Below are positions 1 to 12,600 of a stretch of 64,000 bases of DNA, one piece after another. The translations under genes were made by a program, and so were the position numbers. The stretch covers positions 24,958,389-25,022,388 of the forward strand of contig CANTUZ010000005.1 in assembly GCA_947846985.1 (NCBI GenBank), read 5' to 3'. Origin of the DNA: Fratercula arctica (taxonomy: Eukaryota > Chordata > Aves > Charadriiformes > Alcidae). Under the pieces are notes generated by a model. That model saw only the letters and a program-made list of their open reading frames with translations. It was not told where the DNA came from and ran no database searches. Numbering within the stretch: the first letter of the stretch is position 1; the number at the start of each line of letters is the position of its first letter.

Positions 1-3000
1 ATATACCAGATTTATTATCAAAATTATTATTTCAAACTATTTTATATATATATATTCAGCTTTCAATATGTCTTCATACAATAAAAAATATCTTTTTTTG
101 GTTAGTGTTGTGGTTTGTCCTCAAACCAGGACAGTTAAATTAAAATCCACAGTGCAACAAATGTTAATAAATTAAATATCATATTTCTGACATGAAATTA
201 ACTTAGTCAGAGATGACATAAGACACATGGGAATTATTAGAAGCCTTTGTTAGAAGTTACCAGAAAAGCTTTATTGCAAAGTGCAGTAAAGATGAGGTAC
301 TTGCCAATACATTTGAACCCATGAATGATAGTTGAACGAATTCATGTGCCAATTTCTATAAGAATCTGTTTACTATTTCTGCTGCTTCTGAATTAGTGCA
401 ATGAGCATCTTGGGCCTCATCTCTGGTGCTTGTTGACACAAGTGTCAGTGTTCCATGAAAAGGTATGGTTGATATGAAGTGTTTCTCTTTTCTACTTTGT
501 TTTGACATTTCTATTGATCTGGTTCACGCTTCATAATACAATTAAAAATCTGAAATAACTATAAGAGATACATGAATGAGTGGTAACTACAACAAATTAC
601 TGTCCTTGCTTCATGTATTCTGAATATGATTGTTTCCACCAGCTGGTAAAGAAGGCTGTGGTTAATTTACCCATCACTTACATCCTGTTCCAATGCACAT
701 TGAGGACAGGTGAAAGACAAAAAAGATGATGATTGCTATTCTACCAAAACATTTAAGTTAACAGAAGACCCAATGTATTTACTTTTTTTCTTTTTTCTTG
801 AGGTACAGGCTCCTAGAATCAGGGAAAGATCAGTTTTAGTTAAAAACCAACCAAACAAAAAAACCCGCCAAAACAAAACAAAAAAACTCTCCATCTATGT
901 AAAAGTAGTAAAGGCTAAAATATTAGATGGATAAGTGAAGGAAACCCTGAGGACATTGATTTTAAGCCAGCCTTTTGGGATTAGAAAAATTCTGAACACT
1001 TGGAGTTGTAATTACAAAGTATATATTTAAGAAAACTGAATCTACACTTTTTGTCCCTTCTCAGTTTCAATCAAATTTGTAGAGTTTGAAGTCATTGTTA
1101 TTCAAAGACTGATTTACCCAGTGACAACTGGCTCAGTATCTCCTTTCCAATCGGCTGACCCAAACTATTTTCTGTCTTCAAGGTATTTAGCTTAATATAA
1201 TTATTAATTCATGAAGTGCAGTGTTAAAGTAAGTCTCCATTTCTAAATAAACACTAAGTAAGCTAACTTAGTAACAAATGTAAGATTTCTGCAGCATTTT
1301 TTTGCTCAGTGGAAGCCATTGTTTCAGCATGACAGTTTCAGGACATAGAGTTTGTTTGAATAAAAAAGATGTGTTGTAATGATCTGTGAAAACCACTGTT
1401 GGTAGCCAAGTCCCAAGTATAATGGGAACTGGCAGGCATGTTGCTGGTGATTTGGCAAATCCAAGGGAGGATGAGCAAGACCCCTCAGATGGAAAATTAA
1501 GGGATATCTTATCTGGATATTTTGGTAAGCATTAAGAACTTTTTATGCAAGCTTGATTCATTCAAGCATATAAACAGAGAGTCATTTACAATTACATGAC
1601 TAGCTTAGGACACCCAAGCGTCCTCTGAGAGTAGAGCAGATAATAGCTGGTTGCCAGTAATGTCAGTGTGAGGCCAGCTGACCCTGAGAGGAGCTGCCGC
1701 CTTCTGCATTCCTGCAGGAGCTTTCCTGAGAGCTCACAGCAGCAAGTCGTTCTGCTACAGTGCAATGCGGTTTTGCTCTGCAGAAGAGAGTATCAGGAAA
1801 TACACGTGTTTCATGAAGGTCGAGCAAGATTGCAAAAACAAGTTCATGTGCTATTTCTTTTCTTTAAAATGTATGAAATTTCTATTGATGTCTCTTCACA
1901 GAAGCCATTTGAATTATGGTATGGATTAATTTGGTTTAGTAATTATTCAATTCTAGGACACCCAGTGAAGTTCGTAATTGAAAACAAATCATGAACAGTT
2001 AAAAGATTGGCGTCATTAAAATTGTACAAGTCTAGGATACCCGCATCATATTTTCCTGAACATTGCTGTTCTACTGCAGATTAATTCAGACAAATGGAAT
2101 ATAAATTACTTCACTGAGATATGTACTAACTTCAAACAAGGGACTGTGGGGGAGAGGAGAACAGTTATGGTGCTTCAGCTGGAATAAGCAATGTATGTAT
2201 TATTAAAATCAATAAAAACAATATTTTAAGTCCAAAAATACAAGTCTTGGGCAAAATCAAAGTATAAATCAGTATTTATGTATTAATATAAACATGATGT
2301 TTATGTTTATCTTATTAAGGAATTCTTTATCGTGAAATACAAAGCGTCACCAATTACTGTTTTTTTCCTGTGTCCACTTACCATCAAAAGTTTTGCAGAG
2401 GCATTAAATTATTTGTTAGAAACATTTCTGCTGAGCTTTGCTGAGAGTTCTTAAGAAGGAAATAGGGTTAAGGAGTATTTTTATTTTTTCCTAATTTTTA
2501 TCTTTAGATAGGTCTAACCTAAGTCTTTTATCTCTTCTATCTACTTGATATCTTTTTAATTAAGAATAACTATCTCTCAGTTAATTGTCCTGGGAAATCT
2601 TTACCTTTGACAAAACACACTCTATCTTCATACTACTATTAAAGCACGTTGATCAAGATCACTAGACAGGGGTAGTTTTATCATTTCTGTTGGAAATTTT
2701 CTTTTACTTCATCTACGCAAGGTAAAGGAATAATTTATTTTTTTTTTTAAATAAGAATTTGAATTGCTGTACGTTTTAATGATGTTCATTATATTCACTT
2801 TTTATTTGCAATAGAGGTTTACAAATTTACAATTATATACACAATGATTTACGAAATTATGTTTAAGTGAATGCCTAATTACTCTGTTTTAACAGCTATT
2901 GCAAATTATTGGGAGGCTTAACTTGAAATAATCACCCATACCCCACATTTCTGAAATATGTAAACAAAATGAAAATGTCTGAGGTGAAATTAAATATTTA

Positions 3001-6000
3001 GAAGTAAAAGTCATATCCATTTTGAAATGAGCCCACACTTTAGAACAAAAGATCTAAATGTTTTATTTAGCAAATTTTGAAATGAGACAATTCTAAAGTT
3101 TTTTTTAATTGTTTAAGTATTTTTTTGAAAACAAAAAGATGATTAATTCAATGCAAATTCACAATTATATTTTCCATCTACAAAATAACTTTCAATGAAA
3201 ATTATTTTTATTAGGAAAAAAAGCCACTTCTTTCTACTAGTGACTTATTTTGTCATTTTCTTCTTTGTATGGTATAACTGACATTATAAGTAGAATAGGA
3301 CAATGAATTGTGTAGTGTACTTTCCTCTTGGACATACTGGACTGTTACTAGTTCGTGTTTCCTGTGAACTTTGACCTTTTTGAAAACTATTACAGGGGGG
3401 AAAGGTGCTATTATCTCAGTGGGCAATGGAGGATTCAGACTTACTAACAACACAGAGATAATGCTTTTCCGTTTTCATGTATCCAAGCAGTCTGTGGCCT
3501 AGATGGGGATACGCTGAAAGGATTTTGAGAGAAGTAGTATAACAAGTCAGAGAGGAGACAAAATGTGCATAATTACTAGCATGTTTGTTCAATGCAGAGA
3601 ATGGTTTGTGCCATTACTTAAGTAGGAATATATTTACCACATGTATAAATGTTTGCTTTTCCCTTTAATCTCTACACTCTTAATGTAGTCTACGTAGTAT
3701 TAGTGAAAGACTTGGTAATTTAAATTACTTAGTTTCTTCTAGTTTAAATTCATTTCATTCAATGGTGTCTTGTTGTTGCATATTTTTCCCGCTGGATTTA
3801 TTCAGTATGTTAGTCATTAATTCTCTCTCTGAAAAAAATCCTGCAAAACTATACAGTTGTAAATATGACAAACGTGTCTTAACCGTGTTTCTCGCTTAAT
3901 GTTCGTAACATCATAGTAATAAGAAATTATAGGAAACATAACTACATAACATCCCCTTACATGCACAGAGATGTGTTCTCAGTACTTGTTGTTTAAGAAA
4001 AAAATAAAAAATAAATGGATTTAATGGGCTGACAAGCCATTAAAACTTGAGTAAATTTTAATAATTTATTTCCTGGAAACTTTGTGGTCAGAGTTGTTAA
4101 AAACTAATAGATTTGAGTAGGGACAGGCAAAACTAACTGCTGTGATAAAATAACAAAGAACCACTGAAAACTAAAATGCAACATAAAAAGCTGAAGAGTT
4201 ACCTAATAGACAGAGGTTGCTATTGTTCTGGCTGATGCCTCATAGATGTATTTCACATCTGGCATGCAACTGTATTTTCACCTTACATGTTTTTGAAATG
4301 TAAAAACAGCTGTTGAATAGTCATTAGGGTACAGTCGTGTATGTGCTTGGCAAAGGTTTCTACAACTGAAATATCTGGCCCATACAGCATAGATCTGCTT
4401 TGTATAGATAAAATAAATTTATTCCAATAAATTCTGATTATTTATAATCAGGAGCAACATGCTCAAATGTGTATTTGCTTTAAAGATAGCTGAATGTCTT
4501 TTGATGTTCCTTAAACAAAGTTGGAATACTTCCTTACCAAGTAAGAGCATCCTTTCTGCACTAAACACATTTTGCATAAATATTCTTTGTTGGTAAAAGA
4601 CAGATTTATATGTACTGAGATTACATGATTTAACTGATTCACCAGACCTATCGTCATTTCCCAGATTAACCAATACATGTATGCATTTGTTGTATTTTTA
4701 AGAAAAGGTAGCTTCATATGCTAAATCTATTAGCTAACACCAACCTCTTAAGACTGCATGAGAGATTCACTTCCCGTATTCATTTTTTTTCTCCACACTT
4801 CTTTTATATACCCTTATTTCTGTAAATTTTAAAGCCCCAATCTTAATCTGTATATATGCAATACCAAGGCAAAAAAGCATGGTTTATTTTGAAGAAGAGA
4901 TTTAGATGATGCCTTCGTACTTCGAAGACAGATTGTGCCTTCTTCTGTGTTTAAGGAAAAGACAGGGAAATTGGTGGAAATAAGAACCAACAAGAAAGTT
5001 CTGAAATTTCACTATGTCAAGAGATAACACTCCAAATAGAGTATAATGAAGCAGGGGGAAAAGCTGAGTAGACAAAATGTTTTATTTTTTACAGGTGGGC
5101 TAGTCAACCAAATTCCCCGGAGTAAGAATTTGTTGATATAGCATCAACTATAAAGTATAAATCACCAGGAATAAGATGAAACCTAAGTATAACCACAGCC
5201 TGAAGTCTTGACCATGGAAGCTTCACTGTGATTATTACAAAGCTAAGGGGAAAGAAAGAAAAGAAAATTTTTTGAGACTGAATCCTTCCACTTTCTTCTT
5301 CACCTTTAAAGTACCTAATTACTGTCTTGTTCAATATGAGTGGCACTGTTTTTGAGATCCCACTTTGTTTTCAAAACTGTGTGACATCACATAAGGGGCC
5401 ACACTGTGATGACTACCTGTATTGCAGCAGCCGGCTAACTGGAGTGTGTCTCTCTCAAGCCACAGTAAAAGGAGTGGACAGAAGAGGGAGGTCAGTACAG
5501 GTGCGGAGGAGGTAACTAGGTCCAAGGATCTAATGAACTCTCAGTCATTCAAAGTAGCTGAAGTAATTTGTTCCTGGAGGAACAAATCTGCCACTGCTGG
5601 TGTGTCAGACAAAAATTCCATCAGTACCTGGAGGACATTCCAGAAAAAGACCTTTTTATCTCTGAGGTAGATTTGCCTGCCCTGTAACTTTACCACCCTA
5701 TGTTACTGTCTGCTTTGTCTGTGCTAATACTCACCTTGACACTAAGCTTACACACGCTGAGGCAGTGGACAAGACCCAGTCCTATTCTTCTATTGCAGAT
5801 ATACTAACATGTAGCTTTTCTCAGGATTTTTGATGTCTTCCCATTTGTAGGGCCAACCAAGGACTGCATTAGTGGCAGCAGCATGAAAGATGCTGATGGA
5901 GGGGTGGGGAGAGTTATGAAGATATTTTTCAACTAGGTATATTAAGTTCAGTGTAATATTTTGGTTCATTCATAACTTATAACTTAAGCACATTTAACAA

Positions 6001-8440
6001 TCCCTAGTTCTGAGATAAAAAAACAGACATCAATTACAAGCTCGGTCATGAAGTACTTGACATTTAACTTTAATAGTAATTAGAAAAGTAATTTTAAAAC
6101 TTCCTGTTTTCTGTTTCATTTAATATACTTTTTTTTTTTTTTAATCATTTTCTGTGGAAGAAGTTTAACTACTGTTTGTGCTAATCAAGTTGGATCAAAG
6201 ACTGGGGACCAAAGTAGAAGAACCAGGCAAAAAAACAGAAACAAAAAACCTTCCTTCATTTCTTATAGTAAATTTAAAGAAACACAGGAAGGTAGAGATT
6301 CTAGTAAATAGTTTATGGAAAATAACAAAATTCTATTGCAAACCTACATGATGCCAAGATTCTGAGAGCTTAATTTCCAGAAGAAAAACTGTGGAATTAG
6401 GTCCCTAGTTCATTAAACAGTATCTACAATTTCAAAAGGTAGATGTGTCTGTCAATAAGCGTGTGTCTGTCAGTGCTCTTAGAACTCTTAAAGATGTCTG
6501 GTCAGGAATCCTTTAGATAAAGTTCAAAATTAATACAAAGATTGTGCTAATTCAGTGAGATCAGGCAGCTATCCCTTGGAAAGAATAGCACTGAGTTTTA
6601 AAAAGCAGAAAACCAGTTAATACATTAAAAGCCACTTAACTGTTTATTCAGGGGTTTCAAACAGAGAATATATATGAAAAAGCTGTGTCTGCACCTAACC
6701 TATAACTGGAATGATAAGAGAACAACCCTACAGTCGTCTAGAGACTTTGGCAATATCCTGAAGCATGTCTGCATAGTACCAGAAGACTTTGCTGTCAACT
6801 CGCTATCAAGTTTTCATTGCCAAAAGAAATAGTGAAAGACTACATAATTAATGGAATTCTTTTCCATATAGAGACATACCTAAAATACCTTGTTACTTTC
6901 CACATGATGATCAATATTATGATCTATAATACTGAATTTGGCACATAAGGAAAAGTTGGTATGAAATTAAGAAATGTATGTAAAGCAAAATAGAAAAAGA
7001 AAACATACAAACCCAGATACTCAACCCCTTCCTCAGAAGATAAACAACAAAACCCAAATAGACCATAGCAGCATTCGAAAGTAAGATAGTAGAGCACTTT
7101 CCAGGTGCTGCACCATCTGAAAGCCACTATCAATACTGAATGCTAACATCTCCTGGCAACAATAACTTGCCAGTTTCTAGGCATACAAACATGAAATTTG
7201 GATGAATGAAAATATGTAGAACTCTGCTCAGAAAGCCAAAGTAAACATCAGTTCTCCAACAACACCCCCAGAAAAAGGAGCAAGAAATCTGTTTAAAACA
7301 AAGGACAAAAAAGTAAAAAGCTGCATGACAAGAGACAAGAGGGAATATGTAATAGCACCAAAGAGACAGAAACAGCTGCTGTGAGAAGTGATAGTAAAAC
7401 ATTCCATCAACTCAACAAGATTCTAAGTGGCAAATTTACATTAGCTAAAGGATGTATTAGTGAAAAGAGAAAAAAAAAGTCCCAGAGAAAGACCACAAAG
7501 ACTGTTTACCAGGTCAACCGTGTACTTGATTTTCTAGGGTTCCCCTTCTTACATTAAGTCCAAGTTTCTTGTCTTCACTTTTGAAGCTGTGTTCACAGCC
7601 TAACCTCCTCTTGTTTCTGAGTTTTCATCTACAGAGTAAATGACTTTCTTCTCTGATATATCCACAGTACATCTCTCTTGCCTACATGAGACAATTGAAA
7701 AAAATACCTTCGTGCTCAGTACCATCCTTTGCTAAAATATGGAGGAGTTCTACCTAAGTGCTGTGAAAAAATATTCTTTTCCTTCCTTATTGCCCAGGAT
7801 GGGATCAAACTGTATCGATGATATTCTTGACAGACACTGTACTATTTTTTCTTAAAGACCTTTGATGATGTGGTATTAACAACATCCATATGTAATCAGC
7901 TCGATGCTTCATTTCATTTACTAGTTTGTAACACAGGTAGAGAATTTACTATTCATTTTTGTTTACACTTTTATGTCCCTGAAGATTTTTATTATTAACT
8001 GTTCTTCTTGAAACAGGTGAAAATACTGTTTTCAATCTTTCAACAACTGCCATGTTCGGTAAGCTTCTCAGTTTCTGTGTTTTGCCTCAATATTAACTCA
8101 GGTTGTTGCATATCTTTCTTGCAATGCAGTGCCCGGAAGCGGCCATGATAAAAATGTTGAACAACGTGGCTATAACCCCTACTTTTCTTCTTTTGCCTCT
8201 GTTCTCCTTTTTGTATATTTCAGTGTGAAGTTTACCTGTTTCACAACAGCAGGGACTTTGCTGATTTTTCTTCAGTTCATTATCTAGTTCATAATCTAAC
8301 AAACGAAGAACTTCTTCCTTCATTTTGTAGTTGGCTATTTCTCCCAGACAATTGTCTCTGCATTTTATTATTTTTTTCCAACCATTTTCAAACAATTTCA
8401 GTATATATAGATTGGATTCTAATCCCACTCTGTCGCTCTT
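1..8440. other. AT-rich non-coding DNA, no supportable gene
   Basis: This is unique-looking AT-rich sequence. The open frames are all short (under about 110 codons), overlap one another on both strands, and show no domain I recognise. Small homopolymers occur, for example T runs near 2739 and 6129 and an A/C-rich tract near 845-890. A six-base hairpin (GGTTTG / CAAACC) lies at about 112-127. A slightly GC-richer patch lies at 1668-1760, and 5397-5690 is also less AT-rich; neither resolves into a known repeat. The stretch could be intron or intergenic, and short exons cannot be ruled out by eye. Confidence 0.55.
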
Positions 8441-8640
8441 ACATTCCCTCACAGTTTCTTATCTGCAAAAGCAATAAACCTAGCCTCTACTTTATCATCT
8501 AATTCTTCAGTGAAAATAGTGAATACAACTGGACCCAGAACTGACCTTTTTGCACCCCTGTACATAACAACACTGGGGTGACATAGTTTTTTACACCTTC
8601 TGTTTCTTTCTTGTTGATTTGGTTACAGAGCAATAATATA
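8440..8640 (-). pseudogene. Ancient LINE (CR1/L2-like) reverse-transcriptase fragment
   Basis: Read on the minus strand, this segment keeps the order of LINE reverse-transcriptase blocks. TGVQKG (compare SGVPQG) is followed, after a one-base frameshift, by SVLGPVVFTIFTEELDDK (compare SVLGPVLFNIFINDLDD) at about 8544-8491. Then comes KVEARFIAFADKKL at about 8490-8455, which matches the FADD catalytic block. The second catalytic aspartate is replaced by lysine (FADK, codons at 8469-8458), and a stop follows directly. The fragment is therefore dead and very old. The order and spacing of the motifs are what support the call. I infer CR1 because it is the dominant avian LINE, but an L2-type origin is possible. 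How far the element extends into 8090-8440 or 8640-8760 is unclear. Confidence 0.6.
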
Positions 8641-9358
8641 GGCATCGTATGGCTTATCAGCAATAAACTAACGTACAGATTTTTCTGACAATAGAGTTCA
8701 AAATAAAAGCTCGGGAAAACAAAGACAAAAAGACTACCCAACAGTCTACATAACAAGATAGAAGGCTGATAATAAAGGAGAAATTTAGCAAAATTTCACA
8801 GTTCTGAATTCAAACATTAAATTAGATATATAAAGCAAGTGAATTCTCACACTTTGACAATAACACGTTTGCCAATAGGAATGTACAGAAAGAAGTAAAA
8901 TGTGAAAGTTGGAAAGTTAACATTAACCAGTTTAAATAAAATCTATATGTCAAAATAAGAACTTCAAGCCCTTCACCTTTCTTCCTTAAATATTAATTCC
9001 ACCTTATTGTATAATTCTGAAAGCTACAAGTTTACCAAAGATATATAGAGAGTTGTCTAAATAGCTGTGAAAATAGATACCCCCTAGAAAAGAGATATTA
9101 AAAGAAATGAATTAATAACAGCTGATGAGATACATCAAAGAGTTTTGTAATCCTTCTCTTTACTTTTATCCAGATTAAGACATGGAAATATTTAGACTGT
9201 GTGTTAAGAACAAATTCATAGAATCTGTTGTAACAGGTGTAACTTTGGCCAGCTGGAGGAAGAAGTGAAACTGCCATTTTAAAGTCTTCTTTATTGTAAT
9301 TCAGTTAAGTGTGTTTTAATAGCATATGTTATCTATACAAACATACACAGAGGAATTT
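8641..9358. other. Non-coding DNA, nothing identified
   Basis: AT-rich sequence between the decayed LINE piece and the LTR-like block. I see no repeat family, RNA gene or plausible coding frame in it. Outer parts of the old LINE or of the LTR-like block may run into its two ends, but I cannot place those boundaries. Confidence 0.5.
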
Positions 9359-9680
9359 TGTTGGGAGCAGAGGAAACTTTGAAAAGGACAAAGGAAGAAA
9401 CAGGCCTGAAACCTTCCTTCCCAGACAAGTCTTGCCAAGGAATTGGCTTTGTTCCTCCCATGAGCTTACAGCTCAAGAGAACAGTAAACTCTTTTGCTCC
9501 TTGTGTCTCATGAGAAAAGATGTGAAGTTCCTTGCTAGCAGAGAAAAGTATGACCGGAGACTAATAGTGATAGGGATGATAAAAACTGTTTGACCTCCTC
9601 TTTCCAATAAATTTATAGCATTTTTTTTTTTTGTTCTGATTCATCCTTGGTGTGTTCAGCTCCTTGAAACGCACCGTTCA
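9359..9680 (+). mobile_element. Possible decayed class I (gammaretrovirus-like) solo LTR
   Basis: The order of signals resembles a short retroviral LTR. A TG start is followed by a purine-rich U3-like stretch with GGGAGCAGAGG. A TATA-like GATAAAAACTG lies near 9577 and AATAAA near 9606. A T run is then followed by a U5-like segment reading TTCATCCTTGGTGTGTTCAG, and the block may end at GTTCA near 9680. I found no target-site duplication with these ends, and the start could instead lie at 9229 or 9238. No second copy occurs in the window. The call rests on general LTR architecture only. Confidence 0.28.
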
Positions 9681-12600
9681 TACTGTGTTAGAAGGTTGAA
9701 CTGAACTAACTGTGAGTGGTCTTTCCACTGTGCTGAAATGAAGTCCATATTTTTGCTGAATATCTGCTGCTGCAGTTCACCTCTGCTTTGCCTCATAAGA
9801 TCTCTTAATCATAGCATTTTGTTTTTTCAAGGTTTCTTATCAACAATAGGTTTTCACTCCCTGACATCAGAATAGTTTTGCCGTACATCCCTAGCACCTG
9901 GTCAGATTACTCCAGGCTAGCTTTGCTCTTTGTAACTATGCCTGGATTGCATTGCGACTAACATCACCATCCAGCTGGAGTTAAATTGGCCATTGATGTA
10001 ATAGTTGCAAACATGGCATTGCATGACTGGCAGCTCACTTCCACCACACAGCATTTTGAAGAGATTCAGCTTTACTAAAAAAGTTTTCCTCTTCATGAGT
10101 TTTCAGCATTACTCCAGATATCCCATTTCGTAGAATTCTCTGGGTCCTAAGACCCTGTGTATTGATGCTTGTTTTCATTTGCCACTTTCAAAGTAGGAAT
10201 TAATTATACTCTCCATATATTTTATAAAGCTACCTGTGAACTAGGTGTACTTCATTTTTCCTTTCCCGTGGTTTCCTGATGGTGTGTACTATGCATGGAA
10301 CCTGGTAAGTGTTCTTTTTTTTTCTAAATCTCTTATGTCTTGCGGTCTGGACTTTTTTGATTTAATCATGTGTACTTTCTCTGAACACTGCTTTGAGCAT
10401 TTCTCTGCACATTTAGTCTGTATTTGCTGTTTAAAGACATTTCTGTGGAGCTAGATCTGTCTCTCAAGAATCTCTCTTGAAGGCTTTAATCACATGTCCC
10501 ACAAACGAGCCTGGCTCTAGTTAGCAAGTCTTTTATGATTCCAGTGTTGCGTGTGGATGCCAGAGTTCACAGCTGTGTAATGTTAGTATTGTTTTTGGAT
10601 ATAAAAACATGTTATCATATTCCATTTTCATTCAGTTGTAGGTCATAATCCTCAGGCACCTTTATCTGCTGTTCCAGTGTTTCAGGCAGTAGACTTAGTT
10701 ACAGTATCTCACTCAGCTACTCACTCTTTTCACTGCCCAATGAGCTGTTTAGGAATTTCTTTTCATTTTCCTTTATCTTTAGTTTGTAATGGTCACCTTT
10801 CCACACAGGATCAGTTTTTGTTTTGCACTGCTAGGTTTTTATTTGGAAACGTAGTAGTCATGGTTTGTGTTCGTGCTGACTGTTTTGTTTTCAGTCATGC
10901 TTTGCACGTGACTTTGGCTCTTACAGCCATAAAATAAATATTCACATTTCCCCAGACCTCTGCTGTTTTTTCAGGTGGATTATGGTTTCTCTATGTCCAT
11001 TTGCCCTAACAGGTTGGGAACCTCCTACCCAGGTAGTGGACATTCAGAAATCCTCCGCTTACAGCTATCTGGTAAAAGCCATAGTCTATGTAGACTGTAC
11101 TGCGTGTCTACAGAAGTACCGTGCTGTGTGTAATCTCTGGGTGCTTTCTGACACCTCCTGGAAGTAGCAGATGTGCTTCTCCTGCCCACCTCCTTTCAAG
11201 AGCTGTGAAAATTAGTTCCCATATTCTCCACAATTATTCTGTGCATATAGAGCAAATCCTATGTAAAATGGAAGCATTGGTACCGAACAACTCTATGGTG
11301 AATGCACACTTACTTATGTCTTGTAAGAAATGTATTCTTTATTAAGACAAGTATTTACAAAAGTATGACACTGAAAATGGACGCAAAACATTTTTTGTTT
11401 TGCAGCCTTCTCCAAAGTCCTTCCTTGTGCAAACTGGCTTTTCTCAAAGGTTCAATATATGTTATTACTTGAAAGTCATGAGGAGCTGCAAGTTTTACTA
11501 GAGCATGTTTAAACCAGTTGTTTGTCAAGCAGCTGTACTGTATAAGCATTGATTTATTAAAATTCTTTTTAATCAGCAAACTGCATTTGGATGTATATGT
11601 GTGCTAGTGGTTCAGAAAGCTTGTTGGTAATCTTAAATCTGAGCAAAATCAGAGTGAAGGAAACTAAAAAAGTAAAAACTTGCAGTTGGCTGAGATCTAT
11701 AAAATAAATTACTTTCAAGGAAGTGTCAATCAAGTATTTAAAACTGCCTAGCTCCTTAGGCACATCGTCTCATTAAGTTTATTTGTAAGATGATGTTAGC
11801 TTTGAAGCGGCCCTTGTTATTCAAGGTGTTTCTGGTGCCTCCGGCTGTTTTCTGCCACGTCTGTCATTTCACGGACTGCCTCAGAACTCTAATACGACTT
11901 AATCAATGAAACTAAAGATCTCCTAGGAACAAATGCCCAGACAAGAAAACAATCTCTTGTTTTGGCTTGCTGTTACAAACGGTCGTACCCTACAACCCAG
12001 AAAATCAGTCCCCCGCTGTGTGTTAGAAGCTTTGTTAAAATAAATTTCTCTAAGATGAGAGTGTTATTCCAAGCAGAACATGCAGACATACATGAAATTA
12101 CTGACTTGAAGATAAGAAGCTCGCTGGGAGGAAATACATGCCTCAGCTTAGCCTGATTTCAAGATAGCAGCTTGGACACACAGGATTAAATTTGAAGAGG
12201 AATTGTGCTCCAAATCTGGGCCCTGCTTAAATGATTAGGTGGGAGGTAGGTATAAAACAGTTTTGTTCAAGGTCGCTAGAATCAGTAGTTTTATTTTTTT
12301 CCTCAAACATCTGCAGTGAACACTCAGGTTCGCTTTAATAGAAGCTGTAAGTTTTCTCCAGACAGAATAGTACTGAAGGACAAAAAAGAAACAAAAAAAG
12401 AAAATAAATACTTGGAACAGATGTTGTAAATTTCTGTTTGTTTGTTTTATATGGAGGACTTCATAAAAATACAAGCAAAATTATTAGCACTGAAGTCATC
12501 CCAGGCATTTGTTTTGACATACACTCATTTGCTGCATATGTTATGAAAGGATCTCATTACTTGATTTCAGATAAGAATTTGGACTCAGTCTATGGGTTCC

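Noticed and set aside
105..140. CTCAAACCAGGACA resembling the minus-strand terminus of the LTR at 47989
   Set aside because: Only about 14 bases match. The sequence on either side is unlike the LTR, and the match falls in a small hairpin, so it is most likely coincidence.
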